A DNA stretch of 62,095 nucleotides from Candidatus Melainabacteria bacterium (GTDB lineage: Bacteria; Cyanobacteriota; Vampirovibrionia; 2-02-FULL-35-15), in contig JACPSL010000031.1 of the NCBI GenBank assembly GCA_016193285.1, forward strand, positions 1-62,095, written 5' to 3'. The translations under genes and the position numbers were made by a program. Below the pieces are notes generated by a model, which was not told where the DNA came from, searched no databases, and saw only the letters and a list, made by a program, of their open reading frames with translations. How positions within the stretch are numbered: the stretch's first letter is position 1; every line of letters begins with the position of its first letter. Positions 19,085 to 27,637 of this stretch are shown here, piece by piece.

Positions 19085-19588
19085 TGGTGTAACGATTTGG
19101 GTACTGTCTCGGAGAGAGACTCGGCGAAATAGATTTATCTGTGAAGAAGCGGATTTGGTGTGCCAGGACAGAAAGACCCTATTGAGCTTTACTGTAGGCT
19201 GGAATTGGTCGCGGGCGCAAGATACGTAGCATAGTTGGGAGACTTTGAGGCTTTACTTCTGGGTAGAGCGGAGTCAACAGTGAAATACCAATTTTTTTAC
19301 TCCTGCGTTCTAACCGAATGCTGTTATCCAGCATCGGGAAAGTTCCTGTCGGGCAGTTTGACTGGGGCGGTCACCTCCTAAAAAGTAACGGAGGTGCGCA
19401 ATGGTTCCCTCAGGCTGGTCGGAAATCAGCCGTTGAGTGTAAAAACATAAGGGAGCTTGACAGCAAGACAGACATGTCGAGCTGGTACGAAAGTAGGCTT
19501 TAGTGATCCGGTGGTTCCGCATGGAAGGGCCATCGCTCATCGGACAAAAGTTACCATAGGGATAACAGGCTGATCTCCCCCAAGAGTC

Positions 19589-19630
<42 letters not shown>

Positions 19631-19649
19631 TATCCTGGGGCGGTAGTAC

Positions 19650-19680
<31 letters not shown>

Positions 19681-19689
19681 ACGGCACGT

Positions 19690-19725
<36 letters not shown>

Positions 19726-20012
19726 ATATCCGGCATACCCGAAAGATATTTGAGAGGAGACTTCCTTAGTACGAGAGGACCGGGAAGTACAGACCTCTGG
19801 TTTACCAGTTGTCACGCCAGTGGCATACGCTGGGTAGCCATGTCTGGAGTGGATAAGTGCTGAAAGCATATAAGTACGAAGCCCACCTCAAGATGAGATA
19901 TCTCATACCACAAGGTAGTAAGATCTGCGGAAGACTACCGCGTTGATAGGCAGCAGGTCTAAGTGTAGTGATACACTCAGCCAAGCTGTACTAATAGATC
20001 GAGGGCTTGTTT

Positions 20013-20037
20013 TTTTCCTCTAGACCACAAAGGGATC
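20013..20037 (+). repeat. 3' arm of the 23S processing stem
   Basis: TTTTCCTCTAGACCACAAAG and following bases are complementary to 16228-16252 with only one or two mismatches. Confidence 0.8.
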
Positions 20038-20107
20038 GTCTGTATGCAGCTTCCAATATTCGACATATGCTAGCAATAAAAAGATTGTTACCACACACTC
20101 ATTTTTT

Positions 20108-20359
20108 TTAAATAGGCTTTGCTTGTTTCAAGAAAGGATCAGCTTGAAGTAAGAAATAAGGATCGGGTTGAGGTAAGAGATGAGGGCGTTGTAAAAAAGT
20201 TGCATGATTTGATGGACCAGCATAAAAATCATTTCTTGTAGGAATAATTTCTTCAAGACCGGCACTTTCGCCTATGTCCCAGTTAAAAGCTTTTAAATCA
20301 ACTTCTGGAATATTATGTCTAATGTTATCGTTAAAGTGATCTCCATGTATTCTTATCAT
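20108..20359 (-). CDS. Small hypothetical protein
   Basis: 83 residues, not recognised. The start is supported by GAGGAGAAGAA just before the ATG. The C-terminal third is Pro/Gln/Leu-rich with PQPDPYF and QADPFLKQA repeats; the rest is polar with HGDHFNDN near the N-terminus. It is transcribed away from the palindromic operator-like site at 20393 and toward the end of the 23S gene. A cytoplasmic role is likely because no signal peptide or membrane segment is seen. Confidence 0.55.
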   Translation of the reverse strand: MIRIHGDHFNDNIRHNIPEVDLKAFNWDIGESAGLEEIIPTRNDFYAGPSNHATFLQRPHLLPQPDPYFLLQADPFLKQAKPI

Positions 20360-20392
20360 TTCTTCTCCTCATATTAAATACTTATGAAAACA

Positions 20393-20408
20393 TGTATACA
20401 AGTATACA
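20393..20408. promoter_or_regulatory. Operator-like inverted repeat
   Basis: TGTATAC-AA-GTATACA, a perfect 7-bp inverted repeat with a 2-bp spacer, lies 34 bp upstream of the minus-strand 83-residue gene and upstream of the small ORF at 20537. It could bind a dimeric repressor; the regulator is unknown. Confidence 0.45.
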
Positions 20409-20536
20409 CTCATGGAAGAGTAATTTAAATCTGTATCAAAAGTCTTAAAAAGGCTTAAATATAAAGTAAACTAAGCTATATGAAACCTAATTTTTTTTAA
20501 GCAGTCTAAACCAATATCTAAAAAGGAGGTTCTATC

Positions 20537-20635
20537 ATGGGTGATTTAGGAAATTTATTAAGCAATAATATTACATTGCTTGTTGTTATGATTGCAGGAT
20601 TTTACTGGCTTGGGAAAAAGTTAGATAAAAAATAA
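20537..20635 (+). CDS. 32-residue single-span membrane protein
   Basis: A short reading frame, preceded by a very strong Shine-Dalgarno (AAGGAGG, 9 bases before the ATG). It encodes a Gly/Asn-rich start, one membrane-spanning segment (ITLLVVMIAGFYWL) and a basic end (GKKLDKK). The SD strength and tidy one-span topology argue that it is translated. It sits between the operator-like site and a palindromic repeat. Function unknown; possibly a small regulatory membrane peptide. Confidence 0.55.
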   Translation: MGDLGNLLSNNITLLVVMIAGFYWLGKKLDKK

Positions 20636-20655
20636 ACCTACTAAGATTATATATG

Positions 20656-20684
20656 GTAGAGACGTACCACTGGTGCGTCTCTAC
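20656..20684. repeat. Palindromic repeat (GTAGAGACG family), intergenic
   Basis: Arms GTAGAGACG and CGTCTCTAC around an imperfect ACCACTGGT centre, 21 bp before yjbQ. It may also act as a transcript hairpin after the small membrane ORF. Confidence 0.85.
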
Positions 20685-20704
20685 TTAGGTTTTACAATAA
20701 GAAC

Positions 20705-21127
20705 ATGCCTACAAATACAATTCATACCAAGACCATCCAAATAAAAACCAAAGGCTTTACAGATATTGTTGACTTATCAGATGAAATAGAAAATTTTCTA
20801 CAAGAAACAAAAATTAAAGAAGGTACATTGGTTGTATTTGTACCTGGTTCGACTGCAGCAATTACAACAGTTGAATATGAGCCAAGACTCAAAAAAGATA
20901 TTTCAGGGTTTTTAGAAAAAATTCTTCCTTATAAAAAAAATTATGAACACCATAAAACTTGGGGTGATAATAATGGATCAGCTCATATAAGAGCTGCACT
21001 TGTTGGCCCATCACAAGCTATTCCAATAATTAACGGGAAACTTACATGTGGTACATGGCAACAAGTAGTATTAATTGATTTTGATACAGGTGCAAGGGCT
21101 AGAAAAGTAATTTTACAAATTATATGA
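20705..21127 (+). CDS. yjbQ: YjbQ-family (UPF0047) secondary thiamine-phosphate synthase-like protein
   Basis: A 140-residue protein of the UPF0047/YjbQ family. Motifs GTLVVFVPGSTAAITTVEYEP, the His-rich NYEHHKTWGDNNGSAHIRAALVGPS and the end TWQQVVLIDFDTGARARKV are all typical. Family members form trimers with a metal site built by these histidines; some complement thiamine-phosphate synthase loss, but the natural reaction is not settled. The stop overlaps the following M23 peptidase start by four bases. Confidence 0.9.
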   Translation: MPTNTIHTKTIQIKTKGFTDIVDLSDEIENFLQETKIKEGTLVVFVPGSTAAITTVEYEPRLKKDISGFLEKILPYKKNYEHHKTWGDNNGSAHIRAALVGPSQAIPIINGKLTCGTWQQVVLIDFDTGARARKVILQII

Positions 21128-22491
21128 AGAACAAAATTCTTATTTTAATTCTAGTAGCTATATTACCTAGCTCTTATCAAGCACTTGCACAAGATAAAAT
21201 AAATATCTATGAAACAGTTTTGGATGAATTAAGTGATGTTGTAACAAAAATAAATTCGCCTACAAATAAATATTTAAAGGTTATAAGAGGAGATCTTGAA
21301 TCTATTAAAAAATCAATAACAGATATGCTTGAAAATCCAACAACTTTTTGTAATGAAATTATTACTGAAGCAGCAGATATTATAAATAGTACAATCAGTG
21401 ACGCTGATAAAAAAGTTTGCAAAAAAAAAAGAACTACTAAATGTATACCTAAAACTTTATACGATGAGATTGTACCTATATTGGAAAAAGTGAGTGATGA
21501 GTTGCATGAAGACTCAGATGAAAATTCTTTTCTTGATATTTGTGAGGATTTTAATCATCCTTTAGGATGTTTAATTAATGATGGAGGAAAAGAAGTAGAA
21601 ATTGGAACCACAAACAATGATACTGAAATTACACTATGTAACTCAAATGAAAAAATTAAATCTAATGATATTTTTCAAAGCAACACATTAGTTCTATCAT
21701 CAACAACTAAAATTGATAGTGACTCTGATGTGGGTAACATTGAAATGTATAAATATTCACTCAATAGTAGTGATTTGTACTTTGCAAAAAATACCTCGCT
21801 TCTCCCTATTGAGGTGAAAGTTGAACTAAATGCAGGTAGTACAAATGTTACTGTAGATATTCCTCAAACCATTTCTCTTTTGCCTAAGGAAGAAAGATTT
21901 GTATTTAAAGTTTGTGCTACAAATCCGAGCAAAGCATGGAACTATGAATATAGTTTCATGCTTGCACAAGGTTTTTCTACAAGTACACATACAGCTAATG
22001 GAAAATATTTTTTACCATTTAAAGGAGGTGAGAGTTATGAAGTAGTCCAAGGCGAAACAGGTTCTTTCTCTCACTTTGGCGACTTTTTATACTCGATTGA
22101 TTTTGATCTTTTAGAAGGGACAGAATTTACTGCAATGAGAGATGGAATAGTAACCTTTGTTAAAGAAGGTTCAAATGAAGGAGGAGCAGATCAATCTTTT
22201 CTAGGTAAGGCTAATTTCATCTGGGTTTTACAGCCTGATTATTCAATAGCAAGATATGTTCACTTAAAGCAGGATGGAGCAATTGTTAATGTAGGTGATA
22301 AAGTTAAAGTTGGTGATGTACTTGGATATTCTGGCAACACAGGTTTTACAAGTGGACCTCATTTACATGTTCAAGTTGTTGTACCAAAAGGATTTAATGG
22401 GGAAGAAAAAATCCCAATACGGTTTAAAGGTATAGACGGTGCATTAACAGATGGTTCAACATACACTGCGTTTCCGATGTGTGGAAAGTAG
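21124..22491 (+). CDS. Secreted M23-family (LytM) metallopeptidase
   Basis: 455 residues. A signal peptide (KNKILILILVAILPSSYQALA) is followed by a Cys-containing helical region, a beta-rich middle domain and a C-terminal LytM domain. The domain shows SHFGDFLYSIDF (first zinc ligand region), GIVTFVKEG, ARYVHLKQDGAIVNVGDKV, VGDVLGYSGNTGFTSGPHLH and HLHVQV (catalytic His and zinc ligand). The probable role is cleavage of peptidoglycan cross-links in the periplasm. Cysteines (about eight before the catalytic domain) may form disulfides. Confidence 0.88.
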   Translation: MKNKILILILVAILPSSYQALAQDKINIYETVLDELSDVVTKINSPTNKYLKVIRGDLESIKKSITDMLENPTTFCNEIITEAADIINSTISDADKKVCKKKRTTKCIPKTLYDEIVPILEKVSDELHEDSDENSFLDICEDFNHPLGCLINDGGKEVEIGTTNNDTEITLCNSNEKIKSNDIFQSNTLVLSSTTKIDSDSDVGNIEMYKYSLNSSDLYFAKNTSLLPIEVKVELNAGSTNVTVDIPQTISLLPKEERFVFKVCATNPSKAWNYEYSFMLAQGFSTSTHTANGKYFLPFKGGESYEVVQGETGSFSHFGDFLYSIDFDLLEGTEFTAMRDGIVTFVKEGSNEGGADQSFLGKANFIWVLQPDYSIARYVHLKQDGAIVNVGDKVKVGDVLGYSGNTGFTSGPHLHVQVVVPKGFNGEEKIPIRFKGIDGALTDGSTYTAFPMCGK

Positions 22492-22502
22492 TGGTAGGTA
22501 AT

Positions 22503-23043
22503 ATGGACCTTGATTTAGTATTTAAAAATATTCTGGAATTATTTCAGAAAGAAAAAATCAATGTTGCAATAATTGGTGACTTTGCTTTGCAAGCTAGCGG
22601 TATGACAAGAGCAACTCAAGACATTGACATGCTTGTTCTTATTGATGACAAAGAAAAAGTAAAAAAAATAATGCTAAGTCAGAGATTTGAACTGCGCCAT
22701 GAGAGTAAAGATGTAATGAATTTCTTTGGTATAGTACCAGTATTAGGTAGAGTAGACTTTATAATTGCTCATAGAAAATATGCTAGAGACATGCTGAAAA
22801 AATCAATTGAGAAAGAAATACTAAACGGAAAGTTTAAGATTAAAGTAATAACAATTGAAGATCAAATAGGTTTTAAAGTACAATCAAGTACAAATGATAA
22901 AGAACGATATGATAGACATAGAATGGTTGATAAAGTTTAATTATCATTGTTTGAATATGGACTTGATAAGAGAATACTTTAGAGTTTTTAACAGAGAAAA
23001 TGAACTCGATGAAATAATAAAGAAAGTAAAAAATGTTAAGTGA
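22503..23043 (+). pseudogene. Nucleotidyltransferase-like protein, frameshifted
   Basis: The N-terminal frame (ATG 22503, GGTAGG upstream) encodes an MNT/AbiEii-like nucleotidyltransferase start: IIGDFALQASGMTRATQDIDMLV, with the DxD of polymerase-beta-type enzymes. It stops at 22940 after RYDRHRMVDKV. In the next frame the sequence continues exactly as expected for this family (DIEWLIKFNYHCLNMDLIREYFRVFNREN..., ending at TGA 23041-23043). A single indel near 22910-22925 explains the break. It is either a recent pseudogene or a sequencing/assembly error. Confidence 0.7.
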
Positions 23044-23233
23044 AGAGTTTAAGAAAGAAATGCTTGAAGATGGGCTTAGCAAGGAACGAATGCTTGATTT
23101 TAGACAAGCAAATAACATCACTACTCCAACATCCTTAGATGACTATTTAAATTTTCTTCGTGGGCTACAAAAAATATTTGGCCCTTTTCCTATTTCTCAA
23201 AAAATTACAAAGACAGAAAATAACAAGCTCTAA
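23033..23233 (+). CDS. Small hypothetical protein linked to the nucleotidyltransferase
   Basis: 66 residues, starting inside the end of the frameshifted gene (11-bp overlap), so the two were probably co-translated. Contains helical SEEFKKEMLEDGLSKERMLDF and DDYLNFLRGLQKIFGPFP. I do not recognise a family with certainty. The overlap suggests a two-gene module with the nucleotidyltransferase, but whether it behaves as a toxin-antitoxin pair cannot be told from sequence. Confidence 0.55.
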   Translation: MLSEEFKKEMLEDGLSKERMLDFRQANNITTPTSLDDYLNFLRGLQKIFGPFPISQKITKTENNKL

Positions 23234-23248
23234 TTATAAAATGTTTTT

Positions 23249-24328
23249 ATGTTCTCTCAAATCAAACAAAAGATCCTAAACAAAGAAAGAATAACTTTTG
23301 AAGAAGGAATTGCACTTTATAAATCAAATGACATTTTAAAAATTGGTGAACTTGGTAAATTAGCTCGTGAAATTAAATTAGGAAAAGAAAAATCAAAATG
23401 GATTTACTGGAATAAAAACTTACACTTAAATCCTACTAATGTTTGTATTGGCCACTGTAATTTTTGTGCATTTGCAAGGCTGCCAAATGAAGAAGGAGCA
23501 TATACTTACTCAATAGAAGAAGCACTTCAACATGTTGAAAGAGGTGTCAAAGAAAGTGCTACTGAAGTTCATATTGTAGGTGGTTTAAATCCTAAAGCTT
23601 CTTTGCCTTACTATATTGAGCTGTTAAAAGTAATTAAAAAATATTATCCAAGACTTCACATAAAAGCTTTTACTGCAATTGAAATTGATTTTTTTAGCAA
23701 GCTTAAAAAACTTAGTAACCTTGAAACCTTGAAACTTCTCATTGAAGCTGGTCTGGATAGTATGCCTGGCGGTGGTGCAGAAATATTTTCAAAGGTAGTA
23801 AGAGATGAGACTTGTCCAGATAAGCTGCCTGCAGAAAAATGGCTTGAGATACATGGTATTGCCCATAGTCTTGGTTTAAAGTCAAATGCAACAATGCTTT
23901 GTGGGATTGGAGAAAAAGTAAAAGATAGAGTTGATCACTTGCTAAGACTTAGAGAGCAACAAGATAAATCAAAAGGCTTTCAAGCATTTATTCCACTTAG
24001 CTGTCATTATGAGGATACTGAAATAAAAAATAAGGTGCGGTCACTAACTGCTTTTGATGAGTTAAAAAATATTGCTATTTCAAGAATTATGCTTGATAAC
24101 TTTGATCATATAAAAGCTTACTGGATTCAGCTTGGTATAGGTCTTGCACAAGTTGCACTTAATTTTGGAGCAGATGATTTAGATGGCACGGTTCAAGAAG
24201 AAAGTGTTACTTATGCTGCTGGTGCTAGTAAAAGAGGACTTAAAAAGGATTTTATACAAAAACTAATTGAAGATGCTGGTTATATACCTGTTGAAAGAGA
24301 CACTGTCTATAACGTTTTAGCGGTATAA
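23249..24328 (+). CDS. mqnE: Aminodeoxyfutalosine synthase (menaquinone futalosine pathway)
   Basis: A radical SAM enzyme that joins 3-[(1-carboxyvinyl)oxy]benzoate and AdoMet-derived adenosyl to form aminodeoxyfutalosine. The cluster motif is NVCIGHCNFCAF (CxxxCxxC). PGGGAEIFSKVVRDETCPDKLP, HSLGLKSNATMLCGIGE, HIKAYWIQLG and GADDLDGT are MqnE-type motifs. The 359-residue length is normal. A tandem CCTTGAAA repeat (23717-23738) is translated as SNLETLKL. It implies menaquinone made by the futalosine route. No other mqn gene is in the window. Confidence 0.9.
   Translation: MFSQIKQKILNKERITFEEGIALYKSNDILKIGELGKLAREIKLGKEKSKWIYWNKNLHLNPTNVCIGHCNFCAFARLPNEEGAYTYSIEEALQHVERGVKESATEVHIVGGLNPKASLPYYIELLKVIKKYYPRLHIKAFTAIEIDFFSKLKKLSNLETLKLLIEAGLDSMPGGGAEIFSKVVRDETCPDKLPAEKWLEIHGIAHSLGLKSNATMLCGIGEKVKDRVDHLLRLREQQDKSKGFQAFIPLSCHYEDTEIKNKVRSLTAFDELKNIAISRIMLDNFDHIKAYWIQLGIGLAQVALNFGADDLDGTVQEESVTYAAGASKRGLKKDFIQKLIEDAGYIPVERDTVYNVLAV
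23717..23738. repeat. Tandem CCTTGAAA repeat inside mqnE
   Basis: AACCTTGAAACCTTGAAACT is a head-to-tail octamer repeat translated in frame. The same unit in reverse (TTTCAAGGTTTC) occurs in recG at 30785. Confidence 0.55.
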
Positions 24329-24345
24329 TTATACTCACTAAAGCT

Positions 24346-24729
24346 GTGGACGATCACATAAAAGTAGATGTTGAAGGTAACTTGTACTACCAAGGTAAAC
24401 AATTAACTCATGATAAAATAATAGAATTTTTTAAAAAACTAGACTTTGAAAAAATTGATGACAGTAATTACCAGCTAAAGTGGCAAAATAATAATGTAAC
24501 TCAAAAAATAAGTATTGTACCTGAAGATACTATATTTATCGTAAGAGATGTAGTTAAAGACAGTAATGAGATTAAGCTTGTTCTAAATGATGAAACTATG
24601 GAAAAACTTGATACAAATACCTTAGAGTTTAAAGGAAACATTCCATATGCTTGGATAAAAAGAGGCAGAATAAAAGCAAGATTTAATAGACATGCTGCTT
24701 TTAAACTTGGTGAAGCAATTTTAGGATAG
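24346..24729 (+). CDS. DUF1285-like hypothetical protein
   Basis: 127 residues with a GTG start 18 bp after mqnE. The order of segments, VDVEGNLYYQGKQLTHDKIIEFFKKL, then VPEDTIFIVRDV, then a C-terminal PYAWIKRGRIKARFNRHAAFKLGEAI, resembles DUF1285 proteins. These have a D-G-x-W/Y-x-x-G start, an EDxPF middle and a basic end. All-beta with a final helix is expected. Function is unknown in the family. A short unrelated open stretch follows (to about 24862) that I did not call. Confidence 0.55.
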   Translation: MDDHIKVDVEGNLYYQGKQLTHDKIIEFFKKLDFEKIDDSNYQLKWQNNNVTQKISIVPEDTIFIVRDVVKDSNEIKLVLNDETMEKLDTNTLEFKGNIPYAWIKRGRIKARFNRHAAFKLGEAILG

Positions 24730-24860
24730 GTTTCCTTTAAAAAAGTCAATTACTCCAGATGAAAAATAAATTTAGAATTATCTGATTTTACTGGTAATTT
24801 TACTAATGGAAAGATCCCTCATGTAATTAAAGATGCGGTTAGCTCAATTTCTGATGAGAC

Positions 24861-25418
24861 TTAAGGTTTAAAAATTTTAAAAATAGATGCAATTCTATTG
24901 AGAGTCCATGGTAAGAGGACTTGAGCACCTTTAATTGCTATTTCTTTGGCTGGTTCTTTCATCCAACCAAATAAGAAAAATCTTCTAGTAAATGGCGGTA
25001 CTTTTTCTAGTTCTTCTAACCCTTCACAAGCATGTTGAATCAAATTAGGAGGCCCACCAAATTTTTCTTCTTCCTCTTTTCTTTTTAACTCTCTTTGTTT
25101 TGCAAGCCCTTCATAATTTTTAGCTGTTGTGTCTGCAACATGAGTAGCTGTTTTACCAGTTATGTCTGTTAAAATTGCTCCTGCTCTGACTATTACTTCT
25201 CTTATCCTTCTTCCATTTTCCCTTGCATTGCTATTTTTTGGTTTTCCATTCACCCCGTCCTCTACATCAACACTTTCTTGTGCTATACCGAATGCAGCTT
25301 CAGCTGGACTCATTAATTTCCTCTTCATTGCCATCATTTGCAACCTTTTTCTAAGGCCGCCGCCAATTGTTCTTCCAGGATTTATAGGAAGTGTTTCAGT
25401 TTTCACTGTGTTTGCCAT
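24861..25418 (-). CDS. Hypothetical protein
   Basis: 185 residues, not recognised. The N-terminus is disordered-looking and Pro/Gly-rich (LPINPGRTIGGG). The middle is very basic and acidic by turns (KQRELKRKEEEEKFGG), and the C-terminus has an amphipathic or weakly hydrophobic stretch (GAQVLLPWTLNRIASIFKIF) that could peripherally bind a membrane. Convergent to the DUF1285-like gene and downstream of pheA by 152 bp. No signal peptide. Confidence 0.5.
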   Translation of the reverse strand: MANTVKTETLPINPGRTIGGGLRKRLQMMAMKRKLMSPAEAAFGIAQESVDVEDGVNGKPKNSNARENGRRIREVIVRAGAILTDITGKTATHVADTTAKNYEGLAKQRELKRKEEEEKFGGPPNLIQHACEGLEELEKVPPFTRRFFLFGWMKEPAKEIAIKGAQVLLPWTLNRIASIFKIFKP

Positions 25419-25569
25419 ATTCTATCTATTTTTCCTACTTGCCCCACGAAAACCAGTTCGTAGAGGTAGTGACTATAATTTGAACTTAGCAAAAAATAAA
25501 TAAAATGTCAACGTTCTCTTAACCGAGATGAAAAATATAATTTTTGAAGGATCAAAGAAAGCAATTTTA

Positions 25570-26397
25570 TCAATGCCATCTTGGATAACTCCCCAGCCAT
25601 TTATAGAAACTAAAATCAGGTGCTACTTCACTAAGTGCTTTTTTTAACGAGATGTCTTCTCTGTGTGCTTCAAGATCAATAAAGAAGATGTATTCACCAA
25701 GTGCTTTTCTTGAAGGCCTTGATTCAATTCTTGAGAGGTTTATTTTTTCTTTTGCAAATGATTGAAGTACATTAACTAAAGTACCTGGCTTATCATAAGG
25801 TACCCCAAATGCAATTGTTGTTTTGTCTTTGCTGCTTGATTTTATTGTTTCAGTACCAATTAAAACGAATCTCGTAAAATTTTCTTTTTCATCATTAATT
25901 CCTTTTTCAAATACTGGTACTTTATAAATTTCAGCTGCCATGGCAGGACCAATTGCAGCTAGACCATTTAGTGATTCACTAACAATCTTTACAGCAAGTG
26001 AGTTGCTTGTAGTAGGTTCAACTTCTGCTTCTGGCAAAAATCTTTTTAAATAGTTTTGACACTGACTTAGGGCTTGAGTGTGTGCAATAACTTTTTTAAT
26101 TTCATTTAATGTTTTATTTTTTGTAATTAAACAATGCTCTATTGGAATTATTATCTCTGCATTTATTGTTACTTTTTGAGAGGACCTAAGTAACTGGTCA
26201 AGTGTTTCACCTACAGATCCTTCTATTGAATTTTCAACAGGAGCAATTCCACTTTTTATTTTTCCACTGTTAACTGATTCAATTACTTGAGCTATTGTTT
26301 GAAAAGAACAAATACTATCTTTAATTTCAAATTTAGATAAGTACTGAATTAATGCTTGATGAGTAAATGAACCTTCAGGACCAAGGTAACCAATCAT
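25570..26397 (-). CDS. pheA: Prephenate dehydratase
   Basis: Converts prephenate to phenylpyruvate in phenylalanine synthesis. 275 residues: catalytic domain starting IGYLGPEGSFTHQAL, VPVENSIEGSVGETLD, and the conserved TRF motif in ENFTRFVLIG. A C-terminal ACT domain follows with RIESRPSRKALGEYIFFIDLE (the ESRP feedback-inhibition motif), so allosteric control by phenylalanine is expected. Monofunctional: no chorismate mutase domain. Its ATG overlaps the stop of the upstream small secreted protein by one base. Confidence 0.95.
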   Translation of the reverse strand: MIGYLGPEGSFTHQALIQYLSKFEIKDSICSFQTIAQVIESVNSGKIKSGIAPVENSIEGSVGETLDQLLRSSQKVTINAEIIIPIEHCLITKNKTLNEIKKVIAHTQALSQCQNYLKRFLPEAEVEPTTSNSLAVKIVSESLNGLAAIGPAMAAEIYKVPVFEKGINDEKENFTRFVLIGTETIKSSSKDKTTIAFGVPYDKPGTLVNVLQSFAKEKINLSRIESRPSRKALGEYIFFIDLEAHREDISLKKALSEVAPDFSFYKWLGSYPRWH

Positions 26398-26771
26398 TAA
26401 AGAGTACCTAACTCACCAAGGACATGATTTACTTCACTCAATGCACTAGTATTATTACCTGCTTTTATAGCCTTTATTGCTTTCTTTAATCTTGCACCCA
26501 TACCTTTTACCTGTCTTGGTGTAAGTCCCTTAATTTTTCTTAATTGCCCAATTGCACTTTTTAAAATAGTTATTGCTGTTTTATTTTTTCCCTGATCTAA
26601 AAGATCTTGAATACTTTCTAAATCAGCAATTGCCATTTGAAGAGGGCCAAACTCTTCTGTTTGCTCCAATGCCTGACTTACAGCAGCTGAAGCTCTACAA
26701 ACTTCAGCGAAAGGTAACAAGTACACAAAAGAAAAAATAAACGTTACGAATACACAAACAAATCTCTTCAT
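26397..26771 (-). CDS. Small secreted helical protein
   Basis: About 124 residues from ATG 26771, with GGCAGGAC as a possible Shine-Dalgarno; longer in-frame starts are less likely. A signal peptide (KRFVCVFVTFIFSFVYLLPFAEV...SA) is followed by a helical domain with paired helices (MAIADLESIQDLLDQGKNKTAITILKSAIGQLRKIKG...). I know no function. It lies between the response regulator and pheA on the same strand and overlaps pheA by one base, so it is probably co-transcribed. Confidence 0.6.
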   Translation of the reverse strand: MKRFVCVFVTFIFSFVYLLPFAEVCRASAAVSQALEQTEEFGPLQMAIADLESIQDLLDQGKNKTAITILKSAIGQLRKIKGLTPRQVKGMGARLKKAIKAIKAGNNTSALSEVNHVLGELGTL

Positions 26772-26870
26772 ATAGTCCTGCCTTCCAAAGAAACTAGAAA
26801 CAATGGCTATTTTAGCAGGCAATAGTTTTTCTGAAACACTGATACTTATAATAAATACTAAATGTTATTC

Positions 26871-27557
26871 TTATCCACCTAATCTATATCCAAAACCTCT
26901 AACTGTTTGTAAAACTTTTGGTCTTGCGGGATCTTCTTCTAGTTTTTGCCTCAACCAACAAATATGTACATCAACTGTTTTTGTATCTCCATCATAGTCA
27001 AGGCCCCATACTCTTTCTATAAGATCGTCTCGCGAGTAAACTCGCCTTGGATTGTTCATAAAAATTTCAAGCAGTGCATATTCTCTTGGTGAGAGTGAAA
27101 GTTCTTTATCAGCTAACCAAACACGATGACTTGCAGTGTCCATTATAATGTCACCAAAGCGAAGCCTTTTGCCTGGCGTTTGAGAAACTTGTTGAGCTCG
27201 TCTTAGTACTGATCCAACTCTTGCAAAAAGTTCTTCCCATGTAAATGGCTTAGTTACATAATCATCTGCACCAGCAGTAAGTCCTTCAACAATATCTTCT
27301 TTTGCAGTTCTCCCTGTAAGCATGATTACAGGAGTAAAATCTTGTTCTTCACGAATTTGTTTTAATATATCTACACCTTGTATATCTGGGAGTGTCCAGT
27401 CCAAAATTACTAAATCAGGTTGTTCTCTTCTAAATGCTTCAAGAGCACTTTTTCCATCGTATGTAGTTATGGTGTCATACCCTTTTTGCTTTAAGTTATA
27501 TGCAACTGGGTCAATTAAATTTACCTCATCATCAACTAACAAAATTTTGTTTGGCAT
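26871..27557 (-). CDS. OmpR/PhoB-family response regulator
   Basis: 228 residues: receiver domain (ILLVDDEVNL, phospho-acceptor D53 in VILDWTLPD, switch Thr in MLTGRT, conserved Lys in VTKPF) and a winged-helix DNA-binding domain (LSPREYALLEIFMNNPRRVYSRDDLIERVWG, TVDVHICWLRQKLEEDP, RGFGYRL). Overall likeness to RpaB/RpaA-type regulators of cyanobacteria is noticeable but not decisive. It lies 80 bp downstream of a histidine kinase in the same direction, the probable partner. Confidence 0.93.
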   Translation of the reverse strand: MPNKILLVDDEVNLIDPVAYNLKQKGYDTITTYDGKSALEAFRREQPDLVILDWTLPDIQGVDILKQIREEQDFTPVIMLTGRTAKEDIVEGLTAGADDYVTKPFTWEELFARVGSVLRRAQQVSQTPGKRLRFGDIIMDTASHRVWLADKELSLSPREYALLEIFMNNPRRVYSRDDLIERVWGLDYDGDTKTVDVHICWLRQKLEEDPARPKVLQTVRGFGYRLGG

Positions 27558-27637
27558 ATGTTTATGTCCTTATATGATTAACTTACCATAATCTAGGTTA
27601 AGATAAACCCGTCTTAATCCTATTCTTTAATCTTTGC

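Noticed and set aside
20038-20107. Possible 5S rRNA after 23S
   Set aside because: Only about 70 bases remain before the next gene and none match the conserved 5S helices.
24730-24862. Short open stretch encoding about 28 residues (SDFTGNFTNGKIPHVIKDAV) after the DUF1285-like gene
   Set aside because: No start codon or ribosome-binding site and no homologue I can name; could be a decayed gene end but evidence is too thin.
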